Shown here piece after piece: positions 50,862 to 59,681 of a DNA stretch of 64,000 nt (positions are counted from its first letter, which is position 1; each line of letters begins with the position of its first letter). The stretch spans positions 310,001-374,000 of the forward strand of contig NZ_JAGINM010000002.1 in the NCBI RefSeq assembly GCF_017876095.1, written 5' to 3'. The notes beneath the pieces were generated by a model, which worked only from the letters and a program-made list of their open reading frames with translations, did no database searches and had not been told where the DNA came from. Source of the stretch: Azospirillum agricola (GTDB taxonomy: Bacteria > Pseudomonadota > Alphaproteobacteria > Azospirillales > Azospirillaceae). The position numbers were made by a program, and so were the translations under genes.

Positions 50862-53800
50862 TTACAGGGCGATGCCGGTCAGCTTGCGCAGGTACGGCCG
50901 GTTGGCCGGCGAGCCGTTCAGCACGATCCGCAGGCGCGTGGTCTTGTCGGTGCCGACACCGGCCAGGGAGGGAGCCTTGAACACCCGCTCCTCCCAGCCG
51001 TCGCCGACCGGCGAACCGCTGGAGAAGGGCACCGCCACCCAGTTGCCGGTCGAGGCGCTCTCCGCGTAGACCGCGACGGTGGCCGTCCCCGGCAGCAGGC
51101 ATTCCAGCGCCACGGTGAGCGCGAAGCCGGTGCCGGCCGGGAAGCGCCGCGACACGTAGTCCGCCGTCACCTCCAGCTTGCCCATCGCCGTCTTGGCCGC
51201 CGGGTAGAGCACCGGGGAGACGGCGCCGCCGCCCGTCAGCCGGGCCTTGACCGTCACGTTGCCGGTGATGGCGTCCGACAGGTTCAGCGGCTGCATCTCC
51301 GTCAGCGTGTGGATGCGGCCCGAGGCGTCGACCACCACGAACTCGACGTCCGTGCTCGCCGCCGGACGCTCCACCGCGGCCAGCGCGATCATGTCCGAGA
51401 CGGCGGTGACGCTGTAGGTGCCGAGCGTGATCTCCTTGGGCGTGCTCGAATACTCCGCCGCCAGCAGCCGGAAGGTCAGATCCTTCTCCTGGTGCGGAGT
51501 CCAGGTCACGGCGTTGCTGGAGGAGAGCAGCACGCCGATCTGGTAGGGCTGGCGCGTCACCCAGCCGTTGACCGGGTCGTACTTGCCAAGCTCCGCCACC
51601 GCCACCGCGTGGTCGGCGTCGTCGGTCAGGATCACCAGCGCGTAGTCCTGGCCGCCCTGGGCCACGAAGGGATCGAAGGTGACGCGGGTGTGCCCGCCGC
51701 CCATGACGATGGCCGAGGCCGCGACGCGGCCCTCGGTCAGCACGGTGCGGGTGGGGACGCCGTTCTCCGTCTCGCGGATCTGCACGATGACCGGCGACGG
51801 CCCACCCTTCGCCGTGAACCACAGATCCACGGCCTGAAGCACGCGGGTCTCGGGCAGGACGAAGGTCTGGGCCAGCGGGTCGCTGTGATCCTCGAAGATG
51901 GTGACGATGCGCCGGCGCGTCTCCGTGGTGATGACGCCGCGCCCGATGTAGCTGGTGACGCCGTAGCTGCCGTTCCGCCCGCGCAGTTCCACGCGCTTGG
52001 ACCCTTCCGGGATGCCGGCCGGAATGGCGAAGGAGCCGTTCAGCACCCCCAGCGCGTTGGCGACCGGACGGACGCCCGGCGTCAGGTCGATGCCGTCGAA
52101 CTTGAGGGTGTCGAGCGCCTCGGCCGGATCGAAGTTCTCCGCCGTGTACTGGACGGTCAACTGGCGCAGGAACTGCGCCGATGCGGCGCTGGTGGACACG
52201 AAGGCGTCGGACCACTCCGACCGGGTCGAGCTGACCCACGACCTGCCTGGCACGAAATGGCCACTGATGACGAAACGCTCCGTGACGTCGTCGGTGAAGA
52301 CCGTGTTGGTGACGGTCCACTCGTCGACCGCCGGCGAGAGGGTGATCCTCGACGGGACCGGCTCGAACGCCTGATAGGGATTCACCCTCATCGAGCCGGT
52401 GCGCTGGATCTGCTCCAGCACCGGCACCAGCGTGTAGTCCAGCGTGGTGAAGCCCGAGGCCGAGGTGTAGATGCCGTTGACGCCGATGGGCAGGGTCAGC
52501 ATCTCGCCGACGATGGCCGCCGACTGCACCACGCCCGCGTCCCGGCCGCTGCCGTCGACGAAGGGATCGACGAAGACGCCCTTCTTGGCGCCGGCCTCGC
52601 GGATGCTGGCGTCGGTGCGCAGGTTGGAGGTGGCCCACAGGCCGTACAGCTCCATGATCTGGCCGCGCATGTCCTCGATGTCGGAGACCGGGATGGCGCG
52701 CACGGCGATGTTGCCGACCACCGGCTTGTTGGCGGCCCGCCAGTCGTGGGTGACGGTCGCCAGCGCCAGCGCGTCGGACGGCGGGACCGGCGCGGCGGGC
52801 TGGCGGGTGCGGGACACGCCCTTCAGCCGCGACAGTTCGCCGTTCTGGTTCATCGTCAGCAGATCGACGCGCGGCATCTTCCAGGCGTAGTCCACGTAGA
52901 CGGTGGTGCCGTTCACCACGCCCGACACCGTGAAGCCGTCGTCGTCGGCGGCGCTCCACATGGCACTGTCGATGTAGCGGTAGGTCACGGTGTAGGTGCT
53001 GCCCGGCGCCGGCTCCGCGCCGCCAGGACTCCAGTCGATCTCGTCGCCCGACACCGTGTAGCTGGTGCCCAGCGCGTAGGTGGTGCCGGCCTGGGTCACC
53101 GACACGACCTGGACCACGCTGCTGTCCGGCAGGGTGTCCACCGCGCCGGTGTAGGCGCCGTGGGTGACGGTGACGGTCTTCTCCTTCGTCACCTTCACGT
53201 CGCGCACCATCGCCAGCGGCCCACGGTTCAGCGTGATCCGCATCGACCCGCCGCCCGCGTTGGCGAAGACGTGCGGCTCCGATTCCACGCTTTGCAGATC
53301 CGGGTCCACCGGGTAGCGCAGGCGGGCGCCGTGGACGCGCTCCACCTTGTAGCCGTTGATGTTGGCGCGCCCCTCGGCCAGGGAGAACAGGTGCTCGCCG
53401 TTGCTGGTCTCCAGATAGGCGGCGCTCAGACCGGACACCACGTAGAAGCCGCCGTTGGCCTCGCGGTCGTAGCGGGCCAGCGCGCTGGCGACGGCGTCCA
53501 TGGCCGGCGGGGTGACGCGGTTGTCGAGGACGCCGTTCGTCACGGTGTAGATGGCGTGGAACGCCCCGCCGCCGCCGTCGCCGGACGCGCCGCCCTCCCA
53601 GCCCCAGGCCAGGGCGAACGCACGCCGGGCCGCGCCGGGCTCCAGATAGCCGTCGGTGCCGACCGCCGGGTCGCGCAGACCGGGATCCTCCAGGGCCGTG
53701 ACGACGCTTTCCGTGTAGCGGACGCCGACGGCCACGCGCCCCTCGACGGGGATGGTGAAGGCACCGGCCGGCACCGGACGGATGGCACCGCGCAGAAAGA

Positions 53801-54032
53801 CCTCGCCCGTCTCCAGCGTCACGGCGCCGGTGTCGGGATCGACCATGATCCCGGCGCCCTTCACCGGGTCGCCCTCCTTGTAGATGGCGCCGCCCAGGCC
53901 CGCGATGCGGTTGCCCAGGATCGATTGCAGCTCGTTCAGCTCGCGGGCCTGCAGGCCGTCGCCGGCCAGGAACAGGATTTCCTCGTGACGCTTGGTCGCG
54001 TCGAACAGGTTGTAGTAACGGTCCAGGGTCAT
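50862..54032 (-). CDS. DUF4815-domain tail/baseplate protein
   Basis: The 1056-residue protein begins MTLDRYYNLFDATKRHEEIL and has FLAGDGLQARELNELQSILG, the DUF4815 start. Beta-rich repeats follow, with GHTRVTFDPFVAQGGQDYAL and a C-terminal sandwich with MGKLEVTADYVSRRFPAGTG. DUF4815 proteins occur only in contractile-tail phages and tailocins. They sit between gpI and the fibre gene and are thought to anchor the fibre to the baseplate. Exact function is unproven. The fibre gene follows after 12 bases. Confidence 0.8.
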   Translation of the reverse strand: MTLDRYYNLFDATKRHEEILFLAGDGLQARELNELQSILGNRIAGLGGAIYKEGDPVKGAGIMVDPDTGAVTLETGEVFLRGAIRPVPAGAFTIPVEGRVAVGVRYTESVVTALEDPGLRDPAVGTDGYLEPGAARRAFALAWGWEGGASGDGGGGAFHAIYTVTNGVLDNRVTPPAMDAVASALARYDREANGGFYVVSGLSAAYLETSNGEHLFSLAEGRANINGYKVERVHGARLRYPVDPDLQSVESEPHVFANAGGGSMRITLNRGPLAMVRDVKVTKEKTVTVTHGAYTGAVDTLPDSSVVQVVSVTQAGTTYALGTSYTVSGDEIDWSPGGAEPAPGSTYTVTYRYIDSAMWSAADDDGFTVSGVVNGTTVYVDYAWKMPRVDLLTMNQNGELSRLKGVSRTRQPAAPVPPSDALALATVTHDWRAANKPVVGNIAVRAIPVSDIEDMRGQIMELYGLWATSNLRTDASIREAGAKKGVFVDPFVDGSGRDAGVVQSAAIVGEMLTLPIGVNGIYTSASGFTTLDYTLVPVLEQIQRTGSMRVNPYQAFEPVPSRITLSPAVDEWTVTNTVFTDDVTERFVISGHFVPGRSWVSSTRSEWSDAFVSTSAASAQFLRQLTVQYTAENFDPAEALDTLKFDGIDLTPGVRPVANALGVLNGSFAIPAGIPEGSKRVELRGRNGSYGVTSYIGRGVITTETRRRIVTIFEDHSDPLAQTFVLPETRVLQAVDLWFTAKGGPSPVIVQIRETENGVPTRTVLTEGRVAASAIVMGGGHTRVTFDPFVAQGGQDYALVILTDDADHAVAVAELGKYDPVNGWVTRQPYQIGVLLSSSNAVTWTPHQEKDLTFRLLAAEYSSTPKEITLGTYSVTAVSDMIALAAVERPAASTDVEFVVVDASGRIHTLTEMQPLNLSDAITGNVTVKARLTGGGAVSPVLYPAAKTAMGKLEVTADYVSRRFPAGTGFALTVALECLLPGTATVAVYAESASTGNWVAVPFSSGSPVGDGWEERVFKAPSLAGVGTDKTTRLRIVLNGSPANRPYLRKLTGIAL

Positions 54033-54045
54033 GATGGCGGGTTCC

Positions 54046-54783
54046 TCAGAACGTCACGACGAATTCGAACGTCTCGCGGGTGGAAGGCTGGCGGACGATG
54101 GGGACGGAGTGCTGGAGCAGCAGCAGGATGCCGGGGTCCTCCACCTCCGCCGCGCTGAAATAGCGCTGGCCGGGCGGCAGCGCCGGGTCGGTGGCAGTGC
54201 CGACGAACAGCGCCTGCTCGCGCACCGTGGCGGTGGCCGCGTCGGTGAAGTCGAAGCGGACCCGCAAGAACAGATGCTGGGTCGGCGTCGCCGAGACGGC
54301 GTAGCGGCCGGTGGGGACCACGATGCCGCCGGCGGGGTCGGGGGTGACGAACTCCACCTCCTCGACCAGCCGGCGGCCCACCTCGGCCCGCAGGGCGGTG
54401 GCGGCGGGATCCTCCGCCGGACGGTCGGCGTGGTAGCCGATGAAGACCTGCGCCCCGGCGGCGATGGCGCCGTCGGCCTTGCGGGTCACGGTGCCGGCGG
54501 CGGAATCCAGCGCGTAGTCCGTACCGGCCGCGTACAGCGTGCCGGTGGGCGGCACCACGACGGCGCCGTCGCCATCCACCTCGCCGGGGTCGTAGTCCAG
54601 GGACGTGACCGTCACGGCGGACAGGTTGCGGTGCGGCAGCGCGACGGTGTCGGCGGCGAAGGCGAAGATCGCGGAATGGGTGGTGTCCCAGTCCGCGTTC
54701 CCCTCCCCCAGCGCAAGGTGCAGGGGTTGCGCCTTGATGGCGGCAGCAAGCGCCGCGCGCCCGCTGCGCGTCAGTATGGTCAT
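54046..54783 (-). CDS. Tail-associated protein of unknown function, next to gpI
   Basis: The 245-residue protein begins MTILTRSGRAALAAAIKAQP and is mostly beta strand, with LALGEGNADWDTTHSAIFAF and EVEFVTPDPAGGIVVPTGRY. Its N-terminal part has the feel of a gpH-type baseplate-binding domain (LTRSGRAALAAAIKA). It lies between gpI and the DUF4815 gene, where fibre-attachment genes sit in P2-like clusters. No named family is recognised. Confidence 0.6.
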   Translation of the reverse strand: MTILTRSGRAALAAAIKAQPLHLALGEGNADWDTTHSAIFAFAADTVALPHRNLSAVTVTSLDYDPGEVDGDGAVVVPPTGTLYAAGTDYALDSAAGTVTRKADGAIAAGAQVFIGYHADRPAEDPAATALRAEVGRRLVEEVEFVTPDPAGGIVVPTGRYAVSATPTQHLFLRVRFDFTDAATATVREQALFVGTATDPALPPGQRYFSAAEVEDPGILLLLQHSVPIVRQPSTRETFEFVVTF

Positions 54784-54802
54784 GGCGGAAACTCCGAAGG
54801 AT

Positions 54803-55984
54803 TCAGGCGGTGGCGTGCGAGGCGCCGATGATTTCGCGAAGGCCGGACCAGCGGGAACGCGGCCAGAAGGCGCCGGCCCACCGCTGCCCGTGGTGCTCGG
54901 CGGAGAAGATCCGGCCGGTTTCGGTGCGGTCGAGATGGACGGCGGGATCGCCCGTGACGGCAGTTCCCACATGCTCCGCGTGGCGTGTCACGGCGGTTTC
55001 CAGGCCCGGATAGGCCGGAGAAGCCCCCTTGGTCGGGCGGATGAAACGTTCCAGAATCGGCAGCCGGACGAGCCTTCGCGGCGTGCCGGACAGGCGCGCG
55101 CCGCTGGACAGGATGAAGCGCGGTCCCTCCTGCACCCAGCGGAAGGGTTGGGTGCAGGCGTTGACGGTTCCGAGCCTCGGGCCGTCCGAAAGCACGATCT
55201 GTGCCTTGGTGAAACGGCGGACCGGCCGCAGGCCGGCGGGGGGCGGCACCCCGGTGGCGTTCGCCCCCGTGACGAGACGAAGATGCTGGAGGCGCGGCCA
55301 CAGACGCGGCCTGGGCCCGTCCAGCGCGCTGCGGTCGAGCCGGAAGCCGGTCACATAGGCGGTCTGGGCCGCGTGGATGGGCGCCGGAACCGACTGGATG
55401 CGGATGCCGCCCAGTTCGGCCTCCCCCCGCGTGCCGCGACCGAAGGAGAGGCGCACGCCCTCCGGCCCCTCGACGCCGCTGTAGTCCGACAGCAGGCCGC
55501 CACCGTCCAGCCCGGACGAATCCAGACGGAAGCGGCGGATGTCGTAGCCGTGGAAGATGCGGGCCAACCGGGACCGGGCCGGCGAGGCCAGCCGCGCCAG
55601 CCCGATCAGATCCAGCACGGCGCGGGAATCCGGCACCAGCCCGGTGTCCACCATGAACTCGGCGAAATGGACGCCCGGCCCTTTCTCCTCGACCAGGACC
55701 CGGTCCAGGCCGCGCCAGCCGAAGGCCACCCGCAGACCGGCGGGCGTGCCGCGGATGCGCTGCCACAGCACGCCCTCGCGGATCGCCCGCTGCGGGTCCT
55801 CCAGGTAGGGCAGAACCTCGCCCAGCCCATATTCCCACAGCAGCCATGGCACCAGGGGCGACGCCGCCTCCAGCTTGGCCCGGCGGAGCGGCGCGAGGCT
55901 GGAAAGCCGGTCGTCGATGGCGGTGGCCGCCTCCACGGCCCGCTCGAAAGCGGAGGCGCTGGGCGGCAGAAGGGTGGCGGTCAT
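54803..55984 (-). CDS. Tail protein I (gpI-like baseplate protein), extended
   Basis: The first 200 residues match P2 gpI: SAFERAVEAATAIDDRLSSL, SPLVPWLLWEYGLGEVLPYL and PEAGVRL-type spacing through WQRIRGTPAGLRVAFGWRGL. The protein is 393 residues, about twice as long as P2 gpI. The extra C-terminal half (LWPRLQHLRLVTGANATGVP, ALDGPRPRLW region) is beta-rich and might bind the DUF4815 protein. gpI is a baseplate wedge part that receives fibres. It overlaps gpJ by four bases. Confidence 0.88.
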   Translation of the reverse strand: MTATLLPPSASAFERAVEAATAIDDRLSSLAPLRRAKLEAASPLVPWLLWEYGLGEVLPYLEDPQRAIREGVLWQRIRGTPAGLRVAFGWRGLDRVLVEEKGPGVHFAEFMVDTGLVPDSRAVLDLIGLARLASPARSRLARIFHGYDIRRFRLDSSGLDGGGLLSDYSGVEGPEGVRLSFGRGTRGEAELGGIRIQSVPAPIHAAQTAYVTGFRLDRSALDGPRPRLWPRLQHLRLVTGANATGVPPPAGLRPVRRFTKAQIVLSDGPRLGTVNACTQPFRWVQEGPRFILSSGARLSGTPRRLVRLPILERFIRPTKGASPAYPGLETAVTRHAEHVGTAVTGDPAVHLDRTETGRIFSAEHHGQRWAGAFWPRSRWSGLREIIGASHATA

Positions 55985-56823
55985 CGGTTGCGGCCCTCCA
56001 GGGTGATGGAGACGGTTCCGAGCGCCACGCATTCGTCCGGCCCGCAGGCCACGTCGGCGGCCGGCCCATCCAGTTCGACCCGGTGCACGCCGCCGACATG
56101 CAGGCGGGAGATCACCCAGGAGCGGGTCAAATCCCATCCCATGCCGCGCGCCTGGGCCAGGGTCGAGGGGAAGGCCGCCACGGTTTCGGTGAACACCTGC
56201 TCCGGGGTTTCCGGGTAGAGCCACAGCCGTGCCGTGAGGTCGACCGGCTTGATGGTGGCGCCCACCACCTCCACGGTGTCGGTCAGCACCCGCACGTCGT
56301 CCCGCAGGACCACCGCCTTGACGGCGTTCAGCAGGGCCGCGTCCGGCGTGCCGTCGCCGGTGCGGGCCAGCACCGCGATGCGGACACGGCCGGCGAAGGG
56401 GCTGGACACCGCGGCGTCCTGGACATCCGGGCTGGCGGAGAGGGCCCAGTAACGGTAATGCGCGGCGCCCCCCGCGTTGGCCCAGCCCTGGACACGGTTC
56501 TGGATGCGCAGCCGCAGCGCCGCGTCGGTCTCCCCCTCCAGGCGGGCGACGCCGTAGAAGGCGGCCAGATGATCCAGGTCGGCGCCGGCGGCGAAGGCCA
56601 GCAGGTTGGCGCGCACCACCTCGTTGGCGCGCTGCCGCAGCAGCAGTTCCCGGTAGGCGCAGGCCTCCAGCAGCTTGTTGACGGGGTCGCTTTCCAGGTC
56701 CGCCGTCCAGTCGGGAAGCCGGGCCTTCAGATCCGCCTTCATGCCGGCGAGAATGGCTTCGTAGGAAAGCGCCTCCAGGATCGTCGGCGGCGGCAGATGG
56801 GACAGGTCGATGGTCGTGGTCAT
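55981..56823 (-). CDS. Baseplate assembly protein J (gpJ-like)
   Basis: The 280-residue protein begins MTTTIDLSHLPPPTILEALS and has DPVNKLLEACAYRELLLRQR, LLAFAAGADLDHLAAFYGV and ETDAALRLRIQNRVQGWANA, diagnostic of Baseplate_J. It forms the inner wedge with gp25 and gpI. It overlaps both neighbours by four bases. Confidence 0.93.
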   Translation of the reverse strand: MTTTIDLSHLPPPTILEALSYEAILAGMKADLKARLPDWTADLESDPVNKLLEACAYRELLLRQRANEVVRANLLAFAAGADLDHLAAFYGVARLEGETDAALRLRIQNRVQGWANAGGAAHYRYWALSASPDVQDAAVSSPFAGRVRIAVLARTGDGTPDAALLNAVKAVVLRDDVRVLTDTVEVVGATIKPVDLTARLWLYPETPEQVFTETVAAFPSTLAQARGMGWDLTRSWVISRLHVGGVHRVELDGPAADVACGPDECVALGTVSITLEGRNR

Positions 56824-57158
56824 TGCACCACCACCCCGTCCAGGGTGATCTCCTTGCCGTCCGGCAGGTAGAGCCCCTCCAGATAGAGGACGACGCGGCC
56901 CGGCCGGGCCTCGGTGATGGCGACTCGGCGCGTGCGGAAGCGGGGCTCCCAACGCCGCAGGGCCTTGGCCGTGGCGGCGTAGAGGTCCATGGCGAGGGCC
57001 GGGTTCATCGGCCGGTCCACCAGGGCCGGAAGGTCGGATCCGTAGTCCCGGCGCATCACGCGGGTGCCGGTGCGGGTGGTCAGGATGTCGCGGATGCTTT
57101 GCCGCAGGTGGTTCAACCCGGACAAAGCGGTGCCGTTTGCAGCGTTCATGCCGCGCAT
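56820..57158 (-). CDS. Baseplate gpW/gp25-like lysozyme-fold protein
   Basis: The 112-residue protein begins MRGMNAANGTALSGLNHLRQ and contains SIRDILTTRTGTRVMRRDYG SDLP region and VDRPMNPALAMDLYAATAKA, the gp25 signature. The family joins the sheath start to the baseplate. An ATG three codons in is also possible. It overlaps gpJ by four bases. Confidence 0.92.
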   Translation of the reverse strand: MRGMNAANGTALSGLNHLRQSIRDILTTRTGTRVMRRDYGSDLPALVDRPMNPALAMDLYAATAKALRRWEPRFRTRRVAITEARPGRVVLYLEGLYLPDGKEITLDGVVVQ

Positions 57159-57201
57159 GGAAAGCTCCGATGCTCAGTAAAGGAGGGGAAGAACGCGCTG
57201 G

Positions 57202-57762
57202 CTACGGCCGCTCCGGCCGGCAGCGGCGCGCACGCACCGCCAAAGCGGCACGGATCATCAGGAAGGACAGAAGGGTTTGCAGAACATAGGCGGCGAACAC
57301 GCGCACGGTCTGGCTGATGACCACCCATTCGTCGGAACTGTGGCTGCGGCGCCAATCCGTCAAAAATCCGCAGTCACGCATCGAACAATAATAATGCATG
57401 TCCGTATGCATATCGTAAAACATTCCGTGAATCGGCAGGTTCAAGATAAGGAAGTAAGCTGCGGTCGGCGCATAAACAAAAATGAATGTTTCTATAATCG
57501 ACTTCAGCAGAGGCCAACGCGCGAGAGCTTGCAATATCCACGGCAAGACCGTGAGCAGAAACGTCATGACCAGGGGGCTCGCCACCATCGTCAGTCCTGT
57601 CACCTGGACCGCCGATGACCAGGACCGGTAACGGGCGCGTTCATCCCATTTCCTTCCCCACCCGAAGAGGATGCACAAGGCGGCCGGCAGGGCAAAAGGC
57701 AGCGGCATCCCGCCGATGGCGACGCTGCCGATCCATCGGACCCACTCCAACGTCTGATTCAT
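57202..57762 (-). CDS. Membrane protein of unknown function in the tail cluster (possible cargo)
   Basis: The 186-residue protein has about four membrane helices (IGGMPLPFALPAALCILFGW; ASPLVMTFLLTVLPWILQAL; FIFVYAPTAAYFLILNLPIH; VFAAYVLQTLLSFLMIRAAL) and short loops with HYYCSMRDCGF. Its DNA (57.36-57.50 kb) is much richer in A and T than its neighbours, suggesting recent transfer. It lies between the PAAR and gp25 genes, where P2 has nothing comparable. Such spots carry extra cargo in tailocins, so an immunity or lysis role is possible. I recognise no family. Confidence 0.65.
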   Translation of the reverse strand: MNQTLEWVRWIGSVAIGGMPLPFALPAALCILFGWGRKWDERARYRSWSSAVQVTGLTMVASPLVMTFLLTVLPWILQALARWPLLKSIIETFIFVYAPTAAYFLILNLPIHGMFYDMHTDMHYYCSMRDCGFLTDWRRSHSSDEWVVISQTVRVFAAYVLQTLLSFLMIRAALAVRARRCRPERP

Positions 57763-57828
57763 GGATCGCACAGCACCCTTGGAGGAGAGGACTCCGCGAC
57801 GCAGCGCGCGCCGAAGAACACGAGACAA

Positions 57829-58263
57829 TCATGCCCATGTCCGTGACGGGGACGCCAGTTGCGGAACTTCTCGTTGGTGATTGGACACGGAGCGGGCAGT
57901 TGGCTGGAGAGGAACATCTTCGAAACGTGATCCGGCGGCGCCCCGGGGCGGAGGAAGCGGCGCTGGCGCGTTGTCGCCGCACACGACGTCGGACGACCCG
58001 CCGGCAACCGTCGAACCGCAGGACACCGCATCGCCGACGCGCGCCAACCGGCGACCGTTCACATACACCGCAGCCGCTCCCGTCGCCTGGACTCCCGCAT
58101 GCGTTTCGGGTTTATCCGGGCAGGTGTGTGCCGCCCAGGCGTCGCCGACGCGATGGGCGCCCCGGCCATTCACGAACACATCGCCACTCGCCTCCGCGTT
58201 CGGCCGGGGCGGCCAGCATCCGTGCCCGGTGCACGCGTCCCCCAGACGGCAGACACTCGGCAT
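57829..58263 (-). CDS. PAAR-domain spike tip protein
   Basis: The first ~95 residues are a PAAR domain: MPSVCRLGDACTGHGCWPPR, VNGRGAHRVGDAWAAHTCPD and VYVNGRRLARVGDAVSCGST. Its Cys/His residues bind one zinc at a cone-shaped tip that sharpens gpV. The last 50 residues (PAPLPPPRGAAGSRFEDVPL and on) are Pro/Ser-rich, not part of PAAR, and could be a linker or remnant of a cargo domain. The gene is 15 bases after gpV. Confidence 0.9.
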   Translation of the reverse strand: MPSVCRLGDACTGHGCWPPRPNAEASGDVFVNGRGAHRVGDAWAAHTCPDKPETHAGVQATGAAAVYVNGRRLARVGDAVSCGSTVAGGSSDVVCGDNAPAPLPPPRGAAGSRFEDVPLQPTARSVSNHQREVPQLASPSRTWA

Positions 58264-58278
58264 CTCCGGCCCCCCATT

Positions 58279-58740
58279 TTATGGATTCAGGTCGATGCGG
58301 GGTGCCTTCAGCACAATTCCCTCGTTGCTGATCCGCAACGAGGATGCGCCGCACCGCAGTTCGATGGTGCCGCCGACCGGCACGTCCAGGGCATAGGCGT
58401 GGGTTTCGCGATCGTATTCCAGCGTCGCCCCGTCCTTCCACACGGTCCGGGTGACGGTGGCCTTGTCGGCTGGCGCCCCATGCTTGGTCTGGTAGACGGA
58501 GCCCAGCACGCAGGCCTGGTTCAGGTCGCCACCGGGCGCCACCAGCAGAATCTGTTCGCCGACCTCCGGCGGATGCCACGAGCGATCCCCGCCGGCCCGG
58601 CTGGCGGCCCATGGAATCCAGGTGGTGACGTTCTCGCCGATCCGGATCCGCAAGCGCGCCTTGGCGTAGTCCGCCTCCTCGACGGTGCCGTAGTGAACCA
58701 CGTTGGACAGCCGGCGCTCGGTTTCCACGGGGTCCGCCAT
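58279..58740 (-). CDS. Baseplate assembly protein V (gpV-like spike)
   Basis: The 153-residue protein begins MADPVETERRLSNVVHYGTV and has DYAKARLRIRIGENVTTWIP, GEQILLVAPGGDLNQACVLG and a C-terminal beta-helix part (GGTIELRCGASSLRISNEGI). This is the phage baseplate V/gp45 spike, a trimer capped by PAAR. The ATG at 58740 is preferred over a GTG one codon earlier. It overlaps the upstream gene by one base. Confidence 0.92.
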   Translation of the reverse strand: MADPVETERRLSNVVHYGTVEEADYAKARLRIRIGENVTTWIPWAASRAGGDRSWHPPEVGEQILLVAPGGDLNQACVLGSVYQTKHGAPADKATVTRTVWKDGATLEYDRETHAYALDVPVGGTIELRCGASSLRISNEGIVLKAPRIDLNP

Positions 58741-59294
58741 CACACCATCTCCGGTTGACGGCCGTCCGCGATCTCGCGGTAATCGGGCAGATGCGGCGGC
58801 CCGGTGTTCGGTTCCCAGGAGCCATAGACATGGCGGGGAGGAAACGGGCCGTCCTCCGACGGCGGATGGGAATGATAGGCCGCCGAGAAGCTCATCATGG
58901 CCACCATCGTCCCTCCCTCGCCACCGGCGACCGCCGTTTCCTCCCAGTGGAATTTCTCCAGCCGGCCGCCCAGCGTCGGGTCGGCCCGCAAGGCGTCCTC
59001 GACCTCAAGGCACAGGGCGTCCAAATCGTCTTCGGCCTCCCCCCCGGCGACCGTTCCCTCCACCAGGATGGTGAGCAAGCGTCGAACCGGGCCGTCCGCG
59101 TTCACTGGATGGCTCGGATCCCGCTTGTCCCCATCCGTGCGAACGGCAAGGCAGGGAAAGGGGGTCGATGCGGGGACGCGGTTCGCAAACACCCTGCCCT
59201 GGGCGGCGGTCCGATGATTCGATGGCGGGGAGCCGGACAACGGATTCCGCAGATGGGCGACCAAGGCGTGCCGGATCGCGGTCTTGGGGTGCAT
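58740..59294 (-). CDS. Tail terminator-like protein
   Basis: The 184-residue protein begins MHPKTAIRHALVAHLRNPLS and contains RRLLTILVEGTVAGGEAEDD, LDALCLEVEDALRADPTLGG and MVAMMSFSAAYHSHPPSEDG. The pattern of strands and helices is that of phage tail terminator proteins (gpU/gp17-like), which cap the tube when it reaches full length. I assign it by pattern and by its place at the head of the tail operon. The sequence family is not certain. Confidence 0.65.
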   Translation of the reverse strand: MHPKTAIRHALVAHLRNPLSGSPPSNHRTAAQGRVFANRVPASTPFPCLAVRTDGDKRDPSHPVNADGPVRRLLTILVEGTVAGGEAEDDLDALCLEVEDALRADPTLGGRLEKFHWEETAVAGGEGGTMVAMMSFSAAYHSHPPSEDGPFPPRHVYGSWEPNTGPPHLPDYREIADGRQPEMV

Positions 59295-59681
59295 CGTGAC
59301 CACCTCATTCTGACGCCTCTCTCGGAAAGAGGCCCGGTTGATGCGTTTGACGCCGAATTGGGCGGACGACCGGCCCGCGCTGCGGGCCTCGGGGACGCCG
59401 GCTTCGGATCGGGAACACCTCACGATCCGAAACGGCAACGCAGGGAGGTCGCACCGCCACGGTCCAGCCGATTCATCGAAGCCCGCGTATCGGGCGGTGC
59501 TTCCAGGTTGATTGCCGCTCAGCGACACCGATTGCCACGGTAGCGAAACCGTATCGGAAAACATGCACATCGATCAATATGTTTTGCGTATTTATTCCTA
59601 ATAACCTGCTGAAACAAGGGGTTGCCGATGATGCGCGGCGCTCGTGGAATCACGCCCTGCGGCCGTTCCGTCTCCGCTCGC
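59295..59681. other. Gene-free leader of the tail operon
   Basis: This 387-base stretch separates the possible regulator gene from the first tail gene. Its far end (59550-59620) is sharply A+T-rich and carries a candidate promoter. The part nearer the tail gene shows no convincing motif or coding sequence. Confidence 0.4.
59589..59617 (-). promoter_or_regulatory. Candidate promoter of the tail operon
   Basis: On the minus strand TTGTTT (59617-59612) and TAAATA (59594-59589) are 17 bases apart, weak -35 and -10 matches in an A+T-rich patch. Weak promoters of this kind usually need an activator. It would give a leader of about 290 bases. Confidence 0.35.

Noticed and set aside
49782..54158. 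A 1458-codon open frame on the plus strand
   Set aside because: It runs antisense to the fibre and DUF4815 genes, is low in complexity (Arg, Gly, His, Val) and arises from G+C-rich codon bias.
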